NCBI GenBank assembly: GCA_002470825.1
Contig: DKOR01000021.1
Span: forward strand, 1-39,984
Reading direction: 5' to 3'
Length of the DNA stretch: 39,984 nucleotides
DNA from: Thiotrichaceae bacterium UBA7357
Lineage (GTDB): Bacteria > Pseudomonadota > Gammaproteobacteria > Eutrophobiales > Eutrophobiaceae
The position numbers were made by a program, and so were the translations under genes. A model generated the notes under the pieces. The model did no database searches. It was not told the DNA's origin and saw only the letters and a list, made by a program, of their open reading frames with translations. Below are positions 1 to 8,863 of the stretch, piece after piece (position 1 is the stretch's first letter; the number at the start of each line of letters is the position of its first letter).

Positions 1-11
1 GAGGCTTTCCC

Positions 12-1586
12 TTATTCCCACTCAATAGTAGCTGGGGGTTTGCCTGAAATGTCATACACAACACGGGAGATACCGGCCACCTCATTAATGATACGATTCG
101 AAACCTTTCCTAAAAAGTCATATGGGAGATGCGCCCAATGCGCTGTCATAAAATCTACCGTAACAACAGCACGTAATGATACAACATAATCGTATTTACG
201 CGTGTCTCCCATGACACCTACAGATTTAACTGGTAGAAAGACTGTAAAAGCCTGACTGATTTCGTCATATAAATTATTCGCGCAAAGTTCTTCAATAAAG
301 ATATTATCTGCAAGACGAAGTATGTCAGAGTATTCTTTTTTTACTTCTCCTAAAATTCTTACGCTCAAGCCTGGGCCTGGAAATGGATGTCGATAAATCA
401 TTTCTTTTGGTAAACCGAGTTGTATACCCAGGCGTCTTACTTCATCTTTGAAGAGTTCACGCAAGGGCTCGACTAATTTCATTTTCATGGTATCAGGCAG
501 ACCACCAACATTATGATGTGATTTTATAACATGAGTTTTACCACTTTTAGCATCAGCAGATTCAATAACATCAGGATAAATTGTACCTTGCGCCAACCAT
601 TTCATGTCATTAAATTCGTTTGAATGCTCCTCAAATATTTTGATGAATTCAACACCAATTGCCTTACGCTTAGCTTCCGGATCTTCAACACCTTTGAGTC
701 TATCGAGAAAACGTTGTTCTGCATCAACTCGGATAACATTGATACCCATATGTTCGGCGAATGTTTCCATTACTTTATCACCTTCATTCAAACGTAAGAG
801 GCCATTGTCAACAAATATACAGGTCAATTTGTCACCAATCGCCTCATGTAATAGTGCGGCAACAACTGAGGAATCAACACCTCCGGATAAGGCTAATAAA
901 ACTTTATCATCGCCAACTTGTTCCTTAATTTTTACTATACTATTTTCAACAATTTTTTCTATTGTCCATAGTGAACGACAAGCAGCAACATTATGTAGAA
1001 ATCGTTGCAGAATCGCTTGTCCTTGAGTTGTATGTGTTACTTCTGGATGAAATTGTAATCCATAAAATTTCCGAGATTCGTCTGCAATACCTGCTATAGG
1101 AGAGTTTTTGGAAGAAGCTATTACCTTGAAACCATCAGGCAATATTTCAACACGATCGCCGTGACTCATCCAAACATTTAAAAGTCCATAACCTTCATCA
1201 TTGACTTCGTCTTGTATGTCTTTCAATAAGTTTGAATGACCTCTTGCTCTAATTTGCGCATAACCAAATTCACGTAAGCTAGAATTTACAACCTTGCCAC
1301 CAAGCTGGACGGCCATGATTTGCATACCATAACAAATACCTAAGACGGGTAAGCCCATATTGAATACAAGTTGAGGAGCCCTTACACTATTTAATTTAGT
1401 AGCTGTTTCGGGTCCACCTGAGAGTATAATTGCATTAGGTTTAAAATCTTTTATTGCTTGCTCATCTATATCAAAGGAATGCACTTCACTGTAAACACCC
1501 GCTTCACGGACACGCCTGGCGATAAGTTGAGTGTATTGCGAGCCAAAATCCAGGATCAAGATACGTTCAGAATATATATCAGTCAT
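12..1586 (-). CDS. guaA: GMP synthase (glutamine-hydrolysing)
   Basis: Makes GMP from XMP, ATP and glutamine, the last step of guanine nucleotide synthesis, in the cytosol. The 524-residue protein matches the usual length. The N-terminal class I amidotransferase domain shows the nucleophile C85 in GICYG and the partners H180 and E182 in FHPEV. The ATP pyrophosphatase domain carries the P-loop SGGVDSS at 234-240, and the C-terminal dimerisation domain ends in the family's typical IEWE. It lies 31 nt downstream of guaB on the same strand, so the pair is very probably one guaBA operon. Its ATG is preceded by only a weak ribosome binding site. The gene ends 11 nt from the window edge, so any terminator is outside. 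Confidence 0.98.
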   Translation of the reverse strand: MTDIYSERILILDFGSQYTQLIARRVREAGVYSEVHSFDIDEQAIKDFKPNAIILSGGPETATKLNSVRAPQLVFNMGLPVLGICYGMQIMAVQLGGKVVNSSLREFGYAQIRARGHSNLLKDIQDEVNDEGYGLLNVWMSHGDRVEILPDGFKVIASSKNSPIAGIADESRKFYGLQFHPEVTHTTQGQAILQRFLHNVAACRSLWTIEKIVENSIVKIKEQVGDDKVLLALSGGVDSSVVAALLHEAIGDKLTCIFVDNGLLRLNEGDKVMETFAEHMGINVIRVDAEQRFLDRLKGVEDPEAKRKAIGVEFIKIFEEHSNEFNDMKWLAQGTIYPDVIESADAKSGKTHVIKSHHNVGGLPDTMKMKLVEPLRELFKDEVRRLGIQLGLPKEMIYRHPFPGPGLSVRILGEVKKEYSDILRLADNIFIEELCANNLYDEISQAFTVFLPVKSVGVMGDTRKYDYVVSLRAVVTVDFMTAHWAHLPYDFLGKVSNRIINEVAGISRVVYDISGKPPATIEWE

Positions 1587-1617
1587 CGAATTACTTATGT
1601 TGTTGCTTGATTAAAAA

Positions 1618-3078
1618 TCAAACGCGATAGTTGGGGGGTTCTTTTGTAATAGTCACATCATGCACATGACTTTCTTTGAAACCGGCATTAGTTATACGTG
1701 TAAATTTTGCTTTTTCTCGTAGTTCTTTCAATGTTGAACAACCGGTATAGCCCATTGCAGCTCGAACACCACCTGTCATTTGATGAATTATCGCAGCTAA
1801 AGGTCCTTTATATGGAACACGTCCCTCAATTCCCTCTGGCACCAACTCCTCAATCTCGTCATTCTCTTGAAAATAGCGATCCGAAGAACCATGTTGCTGC
1901 GACATAGCACCTAATGATCCCATACCTCGATACGATTTATAGGAACGGCCCTGATAAAGCTCCACTTCACCAGGAGCTTCCTCAGTACCAGCAAACATAC
2001 CTCCCATCATGGTACTATGTGCTCCGGCAGCAAGTGCCTTTGCTATATCTCCTGAATAACGGATCCCTCCATCAGATATCAGTGGTATGCTTTTAGCTTT
2101 TAGTACTTTCGCAATACTGGCGACCGCTGATATTTGCGGCATACCAATGCCGCTGACGATTCTCGTGGTACAAATCGAACCAGGGCCTATTCCTACTTTA
2201 ACTGCGTCAACACCAACATCTGCCAAAGCAAGTGCTGCCTCTGGAGTAGCAATATTACCACCGATAATTTGTGTGTCTTTATGGTTTTTCTTTATCCATT
2301 TAATCATTTCCAAAACACCTTTTGAATGACCATGCGCAGTATCAACCACGATGACATCTGCACGTGATTCAACAAGTTTTTCTACTCGTTCCATTGATTT
2401 TTTTCCGACACCCACAGCTGCACCAACACGGAGACGCTCAGAAGAATCAATACACGCATTAGGATATTCAGATGCTTTTTGCATATCTTTTACTGTAATT
2501 AGACCTGCAAGTTGAAACTTCTCGTTTACAACTAGTATTTTTTCAATTCTATGCTTGTGTAAAAGAGCACGAACTTCTTCTTTACTTGCATTTTTCTGAA
2601 CAGTAACGAGATTTTCTTTGCGCGTCATTATGTTACGAACAGGATCATTCGTCTTATTTTCAAATCGCAGATCTCGACTAGTGACAATACCAATAAGTTC
2701 GTCACCTTCAACTACTGGAACTCCTGATATGTTTTTTTCACGAGTCAAATCAATAACTTCCTGAATACTTGTGTATTGACTCACAGTTAATGGTTCTTTG
2801 ATAACCCCACTTTCATACTTTTTGACCCTTCTTACGTTTTTCGCCTGTAGGTCCGAGCTCATGTTTTTATGGATAATCCCTATTCCACCTTCTTGAGCTA
2901 AAGCAATAGCTAGTGCTGATTCTGTTACTGTATCCATGGCAGCAGATACGATAGGAATGTTTAACGTTATTTCCCTTGTTAGCAGTGTTTTCAATGATAC
3001 TTCGCGCGGTAATACTTCAGAATAATCAGGCACTAGTAAAACATCATCAAAGGTAAGCGCTTCTTCATCAATAATCAT
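1618..3078 (-). CDS. guaB: Inosine-5'-monophosphate dehydrogenase
   Basis: Oxidises IMP to XMP with NAD+, the committed step toward GMP; its product is the substrate of the next gene, guaA. At 486 residues it is full length. The TIM barrel is interrupted by two CBS domains at about residues 95-205. The catalytic cysteine is C303 in the GPGSICTTR loop, followed by the conserved DGG and GGM phosphate-binding segments and the mobile flap near YRGMGS. The ATG start gives the standard N-terminus (EEALTFDDVLL). It is the first gene of the pair and faces xseA across a 114-nt divergent spacer. Confidence 0.98.
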   Translation of the reverse strand: MIIDEEALTFDDVLLVPDYSEVLPREVSLKTLLTREITLNIPIVSAAMDTVTESALAIALAQEGGIGIIHKNMSSDLQAKNVRRVKKYESGVIKEPLTVSQYTSIQEVIDLTREKNISGVPVVEGDELIGIVTSRDLRFENKTNDPVRNIMTRKENLVTVQKNASKEEVRALLHKHRIEKILVVNEKFQLAGLITVKDMQKASEYPNACIDSSERLRVGAAVGVGKKSMERVEKLVESRADVIVVDTAHGHSKGVLEMIKWIKKNHKDTQIIGGNIATPEAALALADVGVDAVKVGIGPGSICTTRIVSGIGMPQISAVASIAKVLKAKSIPLISDGGIRYSGDIAKALAAGAHSTMMGGMFAGTEEAPGEVELYQGRSYKSYRGMGSLGAMSQQHGSSDRYFQENDEIEELVPEGIEGRVPYKGPLAAIIHQMTGGVRAAMGYTGCSTLKELREKAKFTRITNAGFKESHVHDVTITKEPPNYRV

Positions 3079-3125
3079 ATCAGTTCCATATGTTGGCTAA
3101 TAATTGGAAAATAAAATAACCCTTA

Positions 3126-3131
3126 ATTATA
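3126..3131 (-). promoter_or_regulatory. Candidate -10 element for guaBA
   Basis: A perfect TATAAT hexamer on the minus strand lies in the divergent guaB/xseA spacer. It would start transcription about 40 nt before the guaB ATG. No good -35 hexamer sits 16-18 nt upstream, so the assignment rests on the -10 match and position alone. No convincing xseA promoter was seen in the same spacer. Confidence 0.35.
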
Positions 3132-3192
3132 GCCCCAAGTTGGTCTGTGGCATACTCTCTTATGCTTTGTTTCAACATTCTTTTGGCTTAAC

Positions 3193-4560
3193 ATGTCAAA
3201 TATGTCCCTAATTAAGAATAAATCACCAGAACCAAACGATATCTATACAGTAAGTCGTTTAAATCGTGAAGTCCGAAGTGTTCTTGAGGATGTTTTTCCG
3301 ACTATTTGGGTGCAAGGTGAGATTTCTAATCTTGCAGAACCGGCATCAGGGCATATTTATTTCACTTTAAAAGACAATAATGCTCAAGTCAGATGTGCTA
3401 TGTTCAAAAATCGTCAATCTGGCGTAAGGTTCAAACCTGAAAATGGCATGCAGGTGGTCGCTAGAGCTAATATTGGAATCTATGAAGGAAGAGGTGAATA
3501 CCAGCTCATTATCGAGTCACTTGAGCCTGCTGGAGCTGGTCAGTTGCGAATCGCATTCGAAGCATTAAAACAAAAACTCTTAATTGAAGGTTTATTTGCT
3601 GAAGAACACAAAAAACCACTACCGAGATTTCCAGAAGCTATTGGTATTATAACTTCAGCAACCAGTGCTGCCGTTCAAGATATCCTGAGTATTCTCAAGC
3701 GTCGTTATCCATTTGGTAATGTGATTGTATATCCAGTACCTGTTCAGGGTGAAGGCGCGGCCATCAAAATAGCTGCGGCGATTGAGCTCGCTGAACAGAG
3801 AAATGAGTGTGATGTGTTAATATTATCACGTGGAGGCGGTTCATTAGAAGACCTATGGTCGTTCAATGAGGAAATAGTCGCGCGTGCTATATTTGCCACT
3901 TCTATTCCCATCGTTAGTGGTGTGGGTCATGAAATTGATTTCACCATCGCTGACTTTGTTGCTGACCAAAGAGCACCAACTCCATCGGCCGCTGCAGAAC
4001 TAACCAGTCCTAATATGATCGAGATGGTTACGAAGTTTAAACAATATGAAGAAAAATTGATTCGTTGCCAAAAACAAACTATCAATCATTTTAGGCAGCA
4101 TATTGCATATTTATCGGTAAAAGTACCACATCCAAAGCAACATTTAATAGAATTAATGCAACGCACTGATGAATATTCAATACGATTAAGACACCAAATT
4201 GAAAGTATACTATTCAATAAAAAAATTATATTTTCTAGTTCATTGAGCAAAATCAATACATTGAATCCGGTGCATAAAGTTTCTCGTCAGCTCGAAAAAG
4301 TAAACCAAATACGGACTCAATTTAAACAATCGATGAGACTAATTCTTGAAAAATCTAACAATAATATTTCAAGGCTAAATCATATGTTAAATACTGTCAG
4401 TCCTATTTCAACATTAGACCGAGGCTATGCAATAGTTACAAATACTAAAACGAATTTAATTGTTACGGGTGCAAAAGAGTTAAGTAGAGGGGATAAACTT
4501 CGAATTAAGTTTTCTGCTGCCGAAGTTAATTCGATCGTAGATGAAATTCATGAAAATTAA
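3193..4560 (+). CDS. xseA: Exodeoxyribonuclease VII large subunit
   Basis: Large subunit of exonuclease VII, which degrades single-stranded DNA to short oligonucleotides together with the small subunit XseB (not in this window). The 455-residue protein has the N-terminal OB-fold domain (about residues 17-112) and the catalytic domain with RGGGSLEDLW at 213-222, GHEIDF at 245-250 and the D258/R260/TPS motif. A charged, probably coiled-coil segment follows to about residue 400. Two ATGs are possible, at 3193 and 3202; neither has a clear ribosome binding site, so the start is uncertain by three codons. It overlaps the next gene and is divergent from guaB, the same neighbourhood as in other gammaproteobacteria. 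Confidence 0.96.
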   Translation: MSNMSLIKNKSPEPNDIYTVSRLNREVRSVLEDVFPTIWVQGEISNLAEPASGHIYFTLKDNNAQVRCAMFKNRQSGVRFKPENGMQVVARANIGIYEGRGEYQLIIESLEPAGAGQLRIAFEALKQKLLIEGLFAEEHKKPLPRFPEAIGIITSATSAAVQDILSILKRRYPFGNVIVYPVPVQGEGAAIKIAAAIELAEQRNECDVLILSRGGGSLEDLWSFNEEIVARAIFATSIPIVSGVGHEIDFTIADFVADQRAPTPSAAAELTSPNMIEMVTKFKQYEEKLIRCQKQTINHFRQHIAYLSVKVPHPKQHLIELMQRTDEYSIRLRHQIESILFNKKIIFSSSLSKINTLNPVHKVSRQLEKVNQIRTQFKQSMRLILEKSNNNISRLNHMLNTVSPISTLDRGYAIVTNTKTNLIVTGAKELSRGDKLRIKFSAAEVNSIVDEIHEN

Positions 4561-5374
4561 ATCTATTTTATCAATAATCGTATTTTATGTGTCAGTACTT
4601 TGTTCAGCTAATGCACTAGAACTTCCTACTGAATCTATCGTTCCTGGTGGTATTGCTATCATATCGATACATACAAAAGAGAGACCAAAAGCTTATTTTC
4701 ATGCTCGCAGAGTCATGGTGATTGGCTCTAGCGCTAATTGGAAAGCTATTGTAGGCATACCTCTAACTGAAAAAATTGGCACACAAATACTTGTTGTCAA
4801 AATCAATAATGTTAAAACTAATTATAAATTTGAAATTCGTAATAAAGAGTATGAAACACAACATCTCATCATCAAAAACAAACGTAAAGTAAATCCAAAC
4901 AAGCAGGATATGTCTCGCATAATTACAGAGAGAAAAATTATCTCAAAAGCAAAATTGCATTGGCGTGATAATGAAAATATATCACTTCAATTTATTAAAC
5001 CAGTAGTAGGGCCTTATAGTAGTCCATTTGGTTTAAAACGTTTTTTTAATAAACAACCGAGAAAACCACATAGTGGTTTGGATATCGCAGTACCTAAAGG
5101 CACACCAATTGCAGCAGCAGCAAGCGGTATTGTAATTAATATTGGTGATTACTTTTTTAATGGCAATACTGTATTCATAGATCATGGACAAGGGTTGATT
5201 ACGATGTATTGCCATATGGAATATATCGGGATTAGCGAAGGTTCAAAGGTGAAAGCAGGCGATGTTATTGGAAAAGTTGGCCTGACAGGTCGCGTTACTG
5301 GCGCTCACTTACACTGGAGTGTGATTTTAAATAACACAACCGTTGATCCATTATTGTTCTTAGCGAAGGACTGA
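4541..5374 (+). CDS. M23 (LytM-type) peptidase, exported
   Basis: Predicted periplasmic peptidoglycan endopeptidase. A signal peptide covers about residues 1-26, with probable cleavage after SANA. A beta-rich N-terminal region is followed by a lysine-rich linker (about 100-150) and the LytM domain (about 155-275). The zinc and catalytic residues are all present: H177 and D181 in HSGLD, H225 in YCHM, and H256/H258 in HLHW. It should therefore be an active enzyme rather than a degenerate activator such as EnvC. The frame opens at 4541, 20 nt inside xseA; a second ATG at 4550 would give an equally good signal peptide and an 11-nt overlap. Translational coupling to xseA is likely. The exact peptide bond cut cannot be told. 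Confidence 0.9.
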   Translation: MKFMKIKSILSIIVFYVSVLCSANALELPTESIVPGGIAIISIHTKERPKAYFHARRVMVIGSSANWKAIVGIPLTEKIGTQILVVKINNVKTNYKFEIRNKEYETQHLIIKNKRKVNPNKQDMSRIITERKIISKAKLHWRDNENISLQFIKPVVGPYSSPFGLKRFFNKQPRKPHSGLDIAVPKGTPIAAAASGIVINIGDYFFNGNTVFIDHGQGLITMYCHMEYIGISEGSKVKAGDVIGKVGLTGRVTGAHLHWSVILNNTTVDPLLFLAKD

Positions 5375-5380
5375 TAGAAA

Positions 5381-6139
5381 TTAATATCTAAGTTTATACC
5401 AAAAGATCCCAATATATTCATGAAGTGCTATACGTGTTTCATTGAGTGCAGATGCAGAAGGAACATAATGAAATAGTGTAGAGCCAAAGAAACTTGGAGT
5501 AAAAAGAGTAGGAGCTGGCGTTACCTTAATTCCCTGCTGCTCAAACATCATGACAGCTCGAGGCATATGCCAAGCATGTGTCACTAAATATATTGAGACA
5601 ATACCATATTCTTTTAATATGGCTCCCGAAAAAATAGCGTTCTCTGCGGTATTTCTAGACTTATTTTCCTGCCATTTTACGTTGATATGATGATTATTCA
5701 TTAATGTATCAGCCATCACATCTGCTTCGGAGATATCCACTTTTCCAGTATTGCCACCCGTCACAAGAATAGGTAAATTAGTATGTTCATGTAGAAATAC
5801 ACTATAACGAATTCGCTCTAATGTTCTAGATCCATCCACTGGTTTAGCATACTCTTTATTGTTAAATCGACTTCCAGCGGCAAGGATAACAATAGCTTGT
5901 TCATTATCCGAAAAAACTGGGGGCTCAAGTGCAGGATATGTTTCCAGACTCTCAAGTAATGCATGAGAAAAAGGAGACCAACAAAACAATACTAACGAAA
6001 AGGCACCAACAAATAATAAAATACGAGCGCAATATTTATGGTTATATTTATTTAATAATATCCCAACTCCTATAGTAATAAAGTTCAGGGCAGGAGGAAG
6101 AATAAGTGCCTTAAATACAGAAAGCACAGAGAAGCTCAT
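5381..6139 (-). CDS. ElyC/YdcF-like DUF218 membrane protein
   Basis: A DUF218 protein of 252 residues with the layout of E. coli ElyC (about 259 residues). Two N-terminal membrane segments (about 10-30 and 38-55) precede a soluble domain containing LAAGS (87-90), VTGGN (126-130), SRNTAENA (161-168) and VTHAWHMPRA (186-195), the hallmark of the family. ElyC is known to influence peptidoglycan assembly and lipid-carrier metabolism at low temperature; the biochemical activity of the family is not settled. It starts 10 nt after lipA on the same strand, so it is probably the last gene of the ybeD-lipB-lipA unit. It ends 6 nt from the convergent M23 peptidase gene, and no terminator hairpin is visible between them. 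Confidence 0.85.
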   Translation of the reverse strand: MSFSVLSVFKALILPPALNFITIGVGILLNKYNHKYCARILLFVGAFSLVLFCWSPFSHALLESLETYPALEPPVFSDNEQAIVILAAGSRFNNKEYAKPVDGSRTLERIRYSVFLHEHTNLPILVTGGNTGKVDISEADVMADTLMNNHHINVKWQENKSRNTAENAIFSGAILKEYGIVSIYLVTHAWHMPRAVMMFEQQGIKVTPAPTLFTPSFFGSTLFHYVPSASALNETRIALHEYIGIFWYKLRY

Positions 6140-6149
6140 GAATTAATCG

Positions 6150-7112
6150 TCAAGCAACAGACTCACCCACAGCTTGTAAGTCAGCATGATAGGAAGATCT
6201 GACCATTGGCGCACTCGCCACATTATCAAATCCCAAATCTTCGGCAAATTTTCGTAGCGCTTCAAATTCATCCGGATGAACATAACGCTCTACGGGAAGA
6301 TGGTAGTGACTTGGTTGCAGATATTGACCGATTGTAATCATATTACAATCATTGTCTTTTAAATCAATTAAAACCTGTTTTACTTGGTCTATAGTTTCTC
6401 CTAAACCTAACATGAGCCCTGATTTAGTAGGCACGGAGTTATTTTGTTGCTTAAACTTTTTAATTAATTCTAAGGATGCTGAATAATCAGCACCTGGTCT
6501 AACTTTCGTATATAAAGCAGGCACTGATTCAAGATTATGATTAAAAATATCTGGAGGTGCTTTTTTTAATATATCAAGAGCAATATCGATCTTAGATCGA
6601 AAGTCAGGCACCAGAATTTCAATTTTTGTATCTGGAGAGTCTATCCTTATCTCATTAATGCAATCCACAAAATGACCTGCACCACGATCTAGTAAATCAT
6701 CTCTATCTACCGAAGTAATTACAACGTACTTCAATTTCATTATTTTTATTGCATGAGCCAGATTCGTTGCTTCATCAGGGTCGAGCCCTTTGGGTTTACC
6801 ATGAGCAACATCACAGAATGGACATCGACGAGTACAAATATCGCCCATAATCATAAACGTAGCTGTGCCGTGTCCAAAACATTCTCCAATGTTGGGGCAC
6901 GATGCTTCTTCACAAACAGTGTGTAATCGATGTTCACGTATTAAAGATTTCAATTCTAATACTTTTTTGTCCGTAGGTGCCTTAGCCTTTATCCAATTCG
7001 GTTTTCTTTTCAGCTTACCTTCAACCCGCATGAACTTGACCGGATTTTTGTTAGTCTTTAACCTGCCACGTTTATCGCGTATTGGCTGTTTATGAATATT
7101 GTCTTGGTACAT
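6150..7112 (-). CDS. lipA: Lipoyl synthase
   Basis: Radical SAM enzyme that inserts two sulfur atoms into protein-bound octanoyl groups to make lipoyl cofactors on E2 and H proteins. Both iron-sulfur sites are visible. The auxiliary cluster cysteines are C67, C72 and C78 with the C-terminal RSSY serine (about S307). The radical SAM cluster uses C93, C97 and C100 in CTRRCPFC. The 320-residue length is normal. An AAGGA ribosome binding site 6 nt before the ATG supports this start. It follows lipB by 17 nt and works on the product of LipB. Confidence 0.98.
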   Translation of the reverse strand: MYQDNIHKQPIRDKRGRLKTNKNPVKFMRVEGKLKRKPNWIKAKAPTDKKVLELKSLIREHRLHTVCEEASCPNIGECFGHGTATFMIMGDICTRRCPFCDVAHGKPKGLDPDEATNLAHAIKIMKLKYVVITSVDRDDLLDRGAGHFVDCINEIRIDSPDTKIEILVPDFRSKIDIALDILKKAPPDIFNHNLESVPALYTKVRPGADYSASLELIKKFKQQNNSVPTKSGLMLGLGETIDQVKQVLIDLKDNDCNMITIGQYLQPSHYHLPVERYVHPDEFEALRKFAEDLGFDNVASAPMVRSSYHADLQAVGESVA

Positions 7113-7129
7113 TAATCGTCCTTTTTTAC

Positions 7130-7765
7130 TTATGCGACATCGGGCAATACATCAGAAAATTTATCCAAATTTTCAATCAAATGTTGAGAAAGTTTCCGCT
7201 TTACTTCTGTAAAAGCAACACCTTTGTTATGATTTAGTAATTGCGTGCAGACCAAACCTTCATGACCACAAGGATTAATTCCTTCAAAAGGTTTTAGATC
7301 CATGTCGATGTTTAAAGCAAGGCCATGATAGGTGCAGCCTTTTTTTATCCGAACACCCAACGCAGCGATTTTTTCTCCGTTAACATACACGCCCGGTGAA
7401 CCTGATATTCGCTCAGAATTTACTTCATATTCATATAAACAATCAATGATTGATTTTTCAATCAATGAAACGAACTTTTTTATAGAGTATGGCTGTTGTT
7501 TTATATTTACTAAAAGATACGCAATTAATTGACCAGGCCCATGATATGTCACCTGTCCGCCACGATCTGTACCAATCACCGGAATGTTTTTTGTATTTAA
7601 TAAATTTTCTATTTTACCTGCAAGTCCTAATGTATAAACCGGTGGGTGTTCGAGCAACCATATTTCATCATCGGTATTAGAATCACGTTGGTCATTGAAT
7701 TTACGCATACGGTCATAAATAGTTAGGTATTCTCGTATACCAAGATCTTTAATTTGAATAGTCAT
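7130..7765 (-). CDS. lipB: Octanoyl-ACP:protein octanoyltransferase
   Basis: Transfers octanoate from acyl carrier protein to lipoyl domains, providing the substrate for LipA. Family motifs are clear: GGQVTYHGPGQL at 69-80, SGSPGVYV near 121-128, and the catalytic K132 and C166 (in INPCG). At 211 residues the length is typical. The start ATG overlaps the ybeD stop by 4 nt (ATGA), indicating translational coupling, and lipA follows 17 nt downstream. Confidence 0.97.
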   Translation of the reverse strand: MTIQIKDLGIREYLTIYDRMRKFNDQRDSNTDDEIWLLEHPPVYTLGLAGKIENLLNTKNIPVIGTDRGGQVTYHGPGQLIAYLLVNIKQQPYSIKKFVSLIEKSIIDCLYEYEVNSERISGSPGVYVNGEKIAALGVRIKKGCTYHGLALNIDMDLKPFEGINPCGHEGLVCTQLLNHNKGVAFTEVKRKLSQHLIENLDKFSDVLPDVA

Positions 7766-8034
7766 AAGGCCATCAATACTTTATCATGTGCAGTAAGTTC
7801 AAAATAAATATCATCTAATTGTTGTCGACTCTCTGCTTCTACTATAGCTGTTACTGAGATGTACTTACCAGCTTTACTGAGGCGACTTTTTATAGCACCT
7901 TGAGCCAAATCAGGAGAATGCTTTCTTATGATCTCAACAATCAAAACATCAAACCCTTTTTCAGCTATTCCCATAACTTTTACTGGAAACTGACACGGGA
8001 ATGACATGATGCTATCTTCATCAGGTTTTTGCAT
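7762..8034 (-). CDS. ybeD: YbeD-like DUF493 protein
   Basis: Small cytosolic protein (90 residues) of the YbeD/DUF493 family, an ACT-like alpha/beta fold of unresolved function that is very often encoded just upstream of lipB. The family pattern is seen in FPVKVMG (about 15-21) and the final D-K-VLMAL strand. It overlaps lipB by 4 nt and is the first gene of the lipoate unit. A second ATG nine codons in is possible, but the longer form matches the roughly 87-residue length of E. coli YbeD. Confidence 0.93.
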   Translation of the reverse strand: MQKPDEDSIMSFPCQFPVKVMGIAEKGFDVLIVEIIRKHSPDLAQGAIKSRLSKAGKYISVTAIVEAESRQQLDDIYFELTAHDKVLMAL

Positions 8035-8077
8035 ATTTATACTTTTTTCTAAATTATTGGGAAAGATTAATATATTT

Positions 8078-8107
8078 CCTATAATCTTAATGATACTAAA
8101 AAGGCAA
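8078..8107 (-). promoter_or_regulatory. Candidate promoter for ybeD-lipB-lipA
   Basis: On the minus strand, TTGCCT (8102-8107) and TATAGG (8078-8083) are separated by 18 nt. Each matches four of six consensus positions. The implied leader to the ybeD ATG is about 40 nt. In such AT-rich DNA this kind of match can arise by chance. Confidence 0.3.
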
Positions 8108-8491
8108 TGTTAAAACACGAATAAATTTTGAGTGACTTCCTTCGAATCAATGCTTAAAATTATCTAGTTAAGCTAAATCAATATAAACTAAAATATTGAA
8201 AAGTAATGATGATGCAAAAAAACATTTTATTATTGAAATTAGAATTGTTAAAAGGGCGATATTGCCAATGAGAATAATAATAAAAATACAGGCCGCACTG
8301 ATTTATGACGAGTGTGTTCCTGTTATAAGTCTTTGATTTGATGGAATTCTCTTATTTAATTTTTATTGAAGTTGAATCTATTAATTAGTCAATATCGAAA
8401 AAAACTAAAATCTCAACGATATATTTTAATTATATTACAAAAACTAAAATAACCATTATACTATCGGTATAAACATAAGGGGGAAAAACCA
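8108..8491. other. AT-rich noncoding spacer between ybeD and the DUF4389 gene
   Basis: No convincing gene is seen on either strand. The spacer holds a 12-nt near-palindrome GGCGATATTGCC (8255-8266), notable because it is G+C-rich within AT-rich DNA. It also has two exact copies of AAAAACTAAAAT (8400-8411 and 8439-8450), with a shorter AAACTAAAAT at 8185-8194. A weak promoter-like pair, TTACAA (8435-8440) and TATACT (8457-8462), precedes the DUF4389 gene. None of these has a known role. Confidence 0.5.
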
Positions 8492-8863
8492 ATGGATTTT
8501 AAAAAAAATACAAAAGACATAGATGTTTGGACACGTGGTCTGTTTATAGTGATTTTTGCCATTATATTTTATTTCCTTTTTATCCTAATTTGGTTACTTG
8601 TCACATTTCAATTCCTCATGAAATTAATCACATCAAAATTGAATCAGCCATTACTTGAGTTCAGTGACTCTCTAAATATCTATGTCGGTGAGATACTAAC
8701 TTATATAACTTTCAAATCTGAAAAACGTCCATTCCCATTCAGTCGATGGCCTTCAGGCGATTCAGTCTCACCTGATAGTAATGAAGCCTTAGTCTTAGAC
8801 GACATGAGCATTAATGAAGAAAAGTCATCGAATAAAAATGGCACAACTCCAGATGAAGTATAA
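8492..8863 (+). CDS. DUF4389 small membrane protein
   Basis: A 123-residue protein recognised as DUF4389 from its pattern: a membrane segment (about 16-45) rich in aromatic residues running into VTFQFLMKLIT, then a segment with N-Q-LL-FSDSLNIYV, and the diagnostic stretch ending in KRPFPFSRWP (about 79-88). The remaining 35 residues are polar, acidic and probably disordered. It is expected at the inner membrane; no function is established for the family. A run AAGGGGG ending 8 nt before the ATG gives a good ribosome binding site. The gene stands alone, with 457 nt of noncoding sequence before it and 615 nt after it. Confidence 0.8.
   Translation: MDFKKNTKDIDVWTRGLFIVIFAIIFYFLFILIWLLVTFQFLMKLITSKLNQPLLEFSDSLNIYVGEILTYITFKSEKRPFPFSRWPSGDSVSPDSNEALVLDDMSINEEKSSNKNGTTPDEV

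Noticed and set aside
604..1026. 140-codon frame antisense to guaA
   Set aside because: Shadow of a well-conserved gene; no independent coding evidence.
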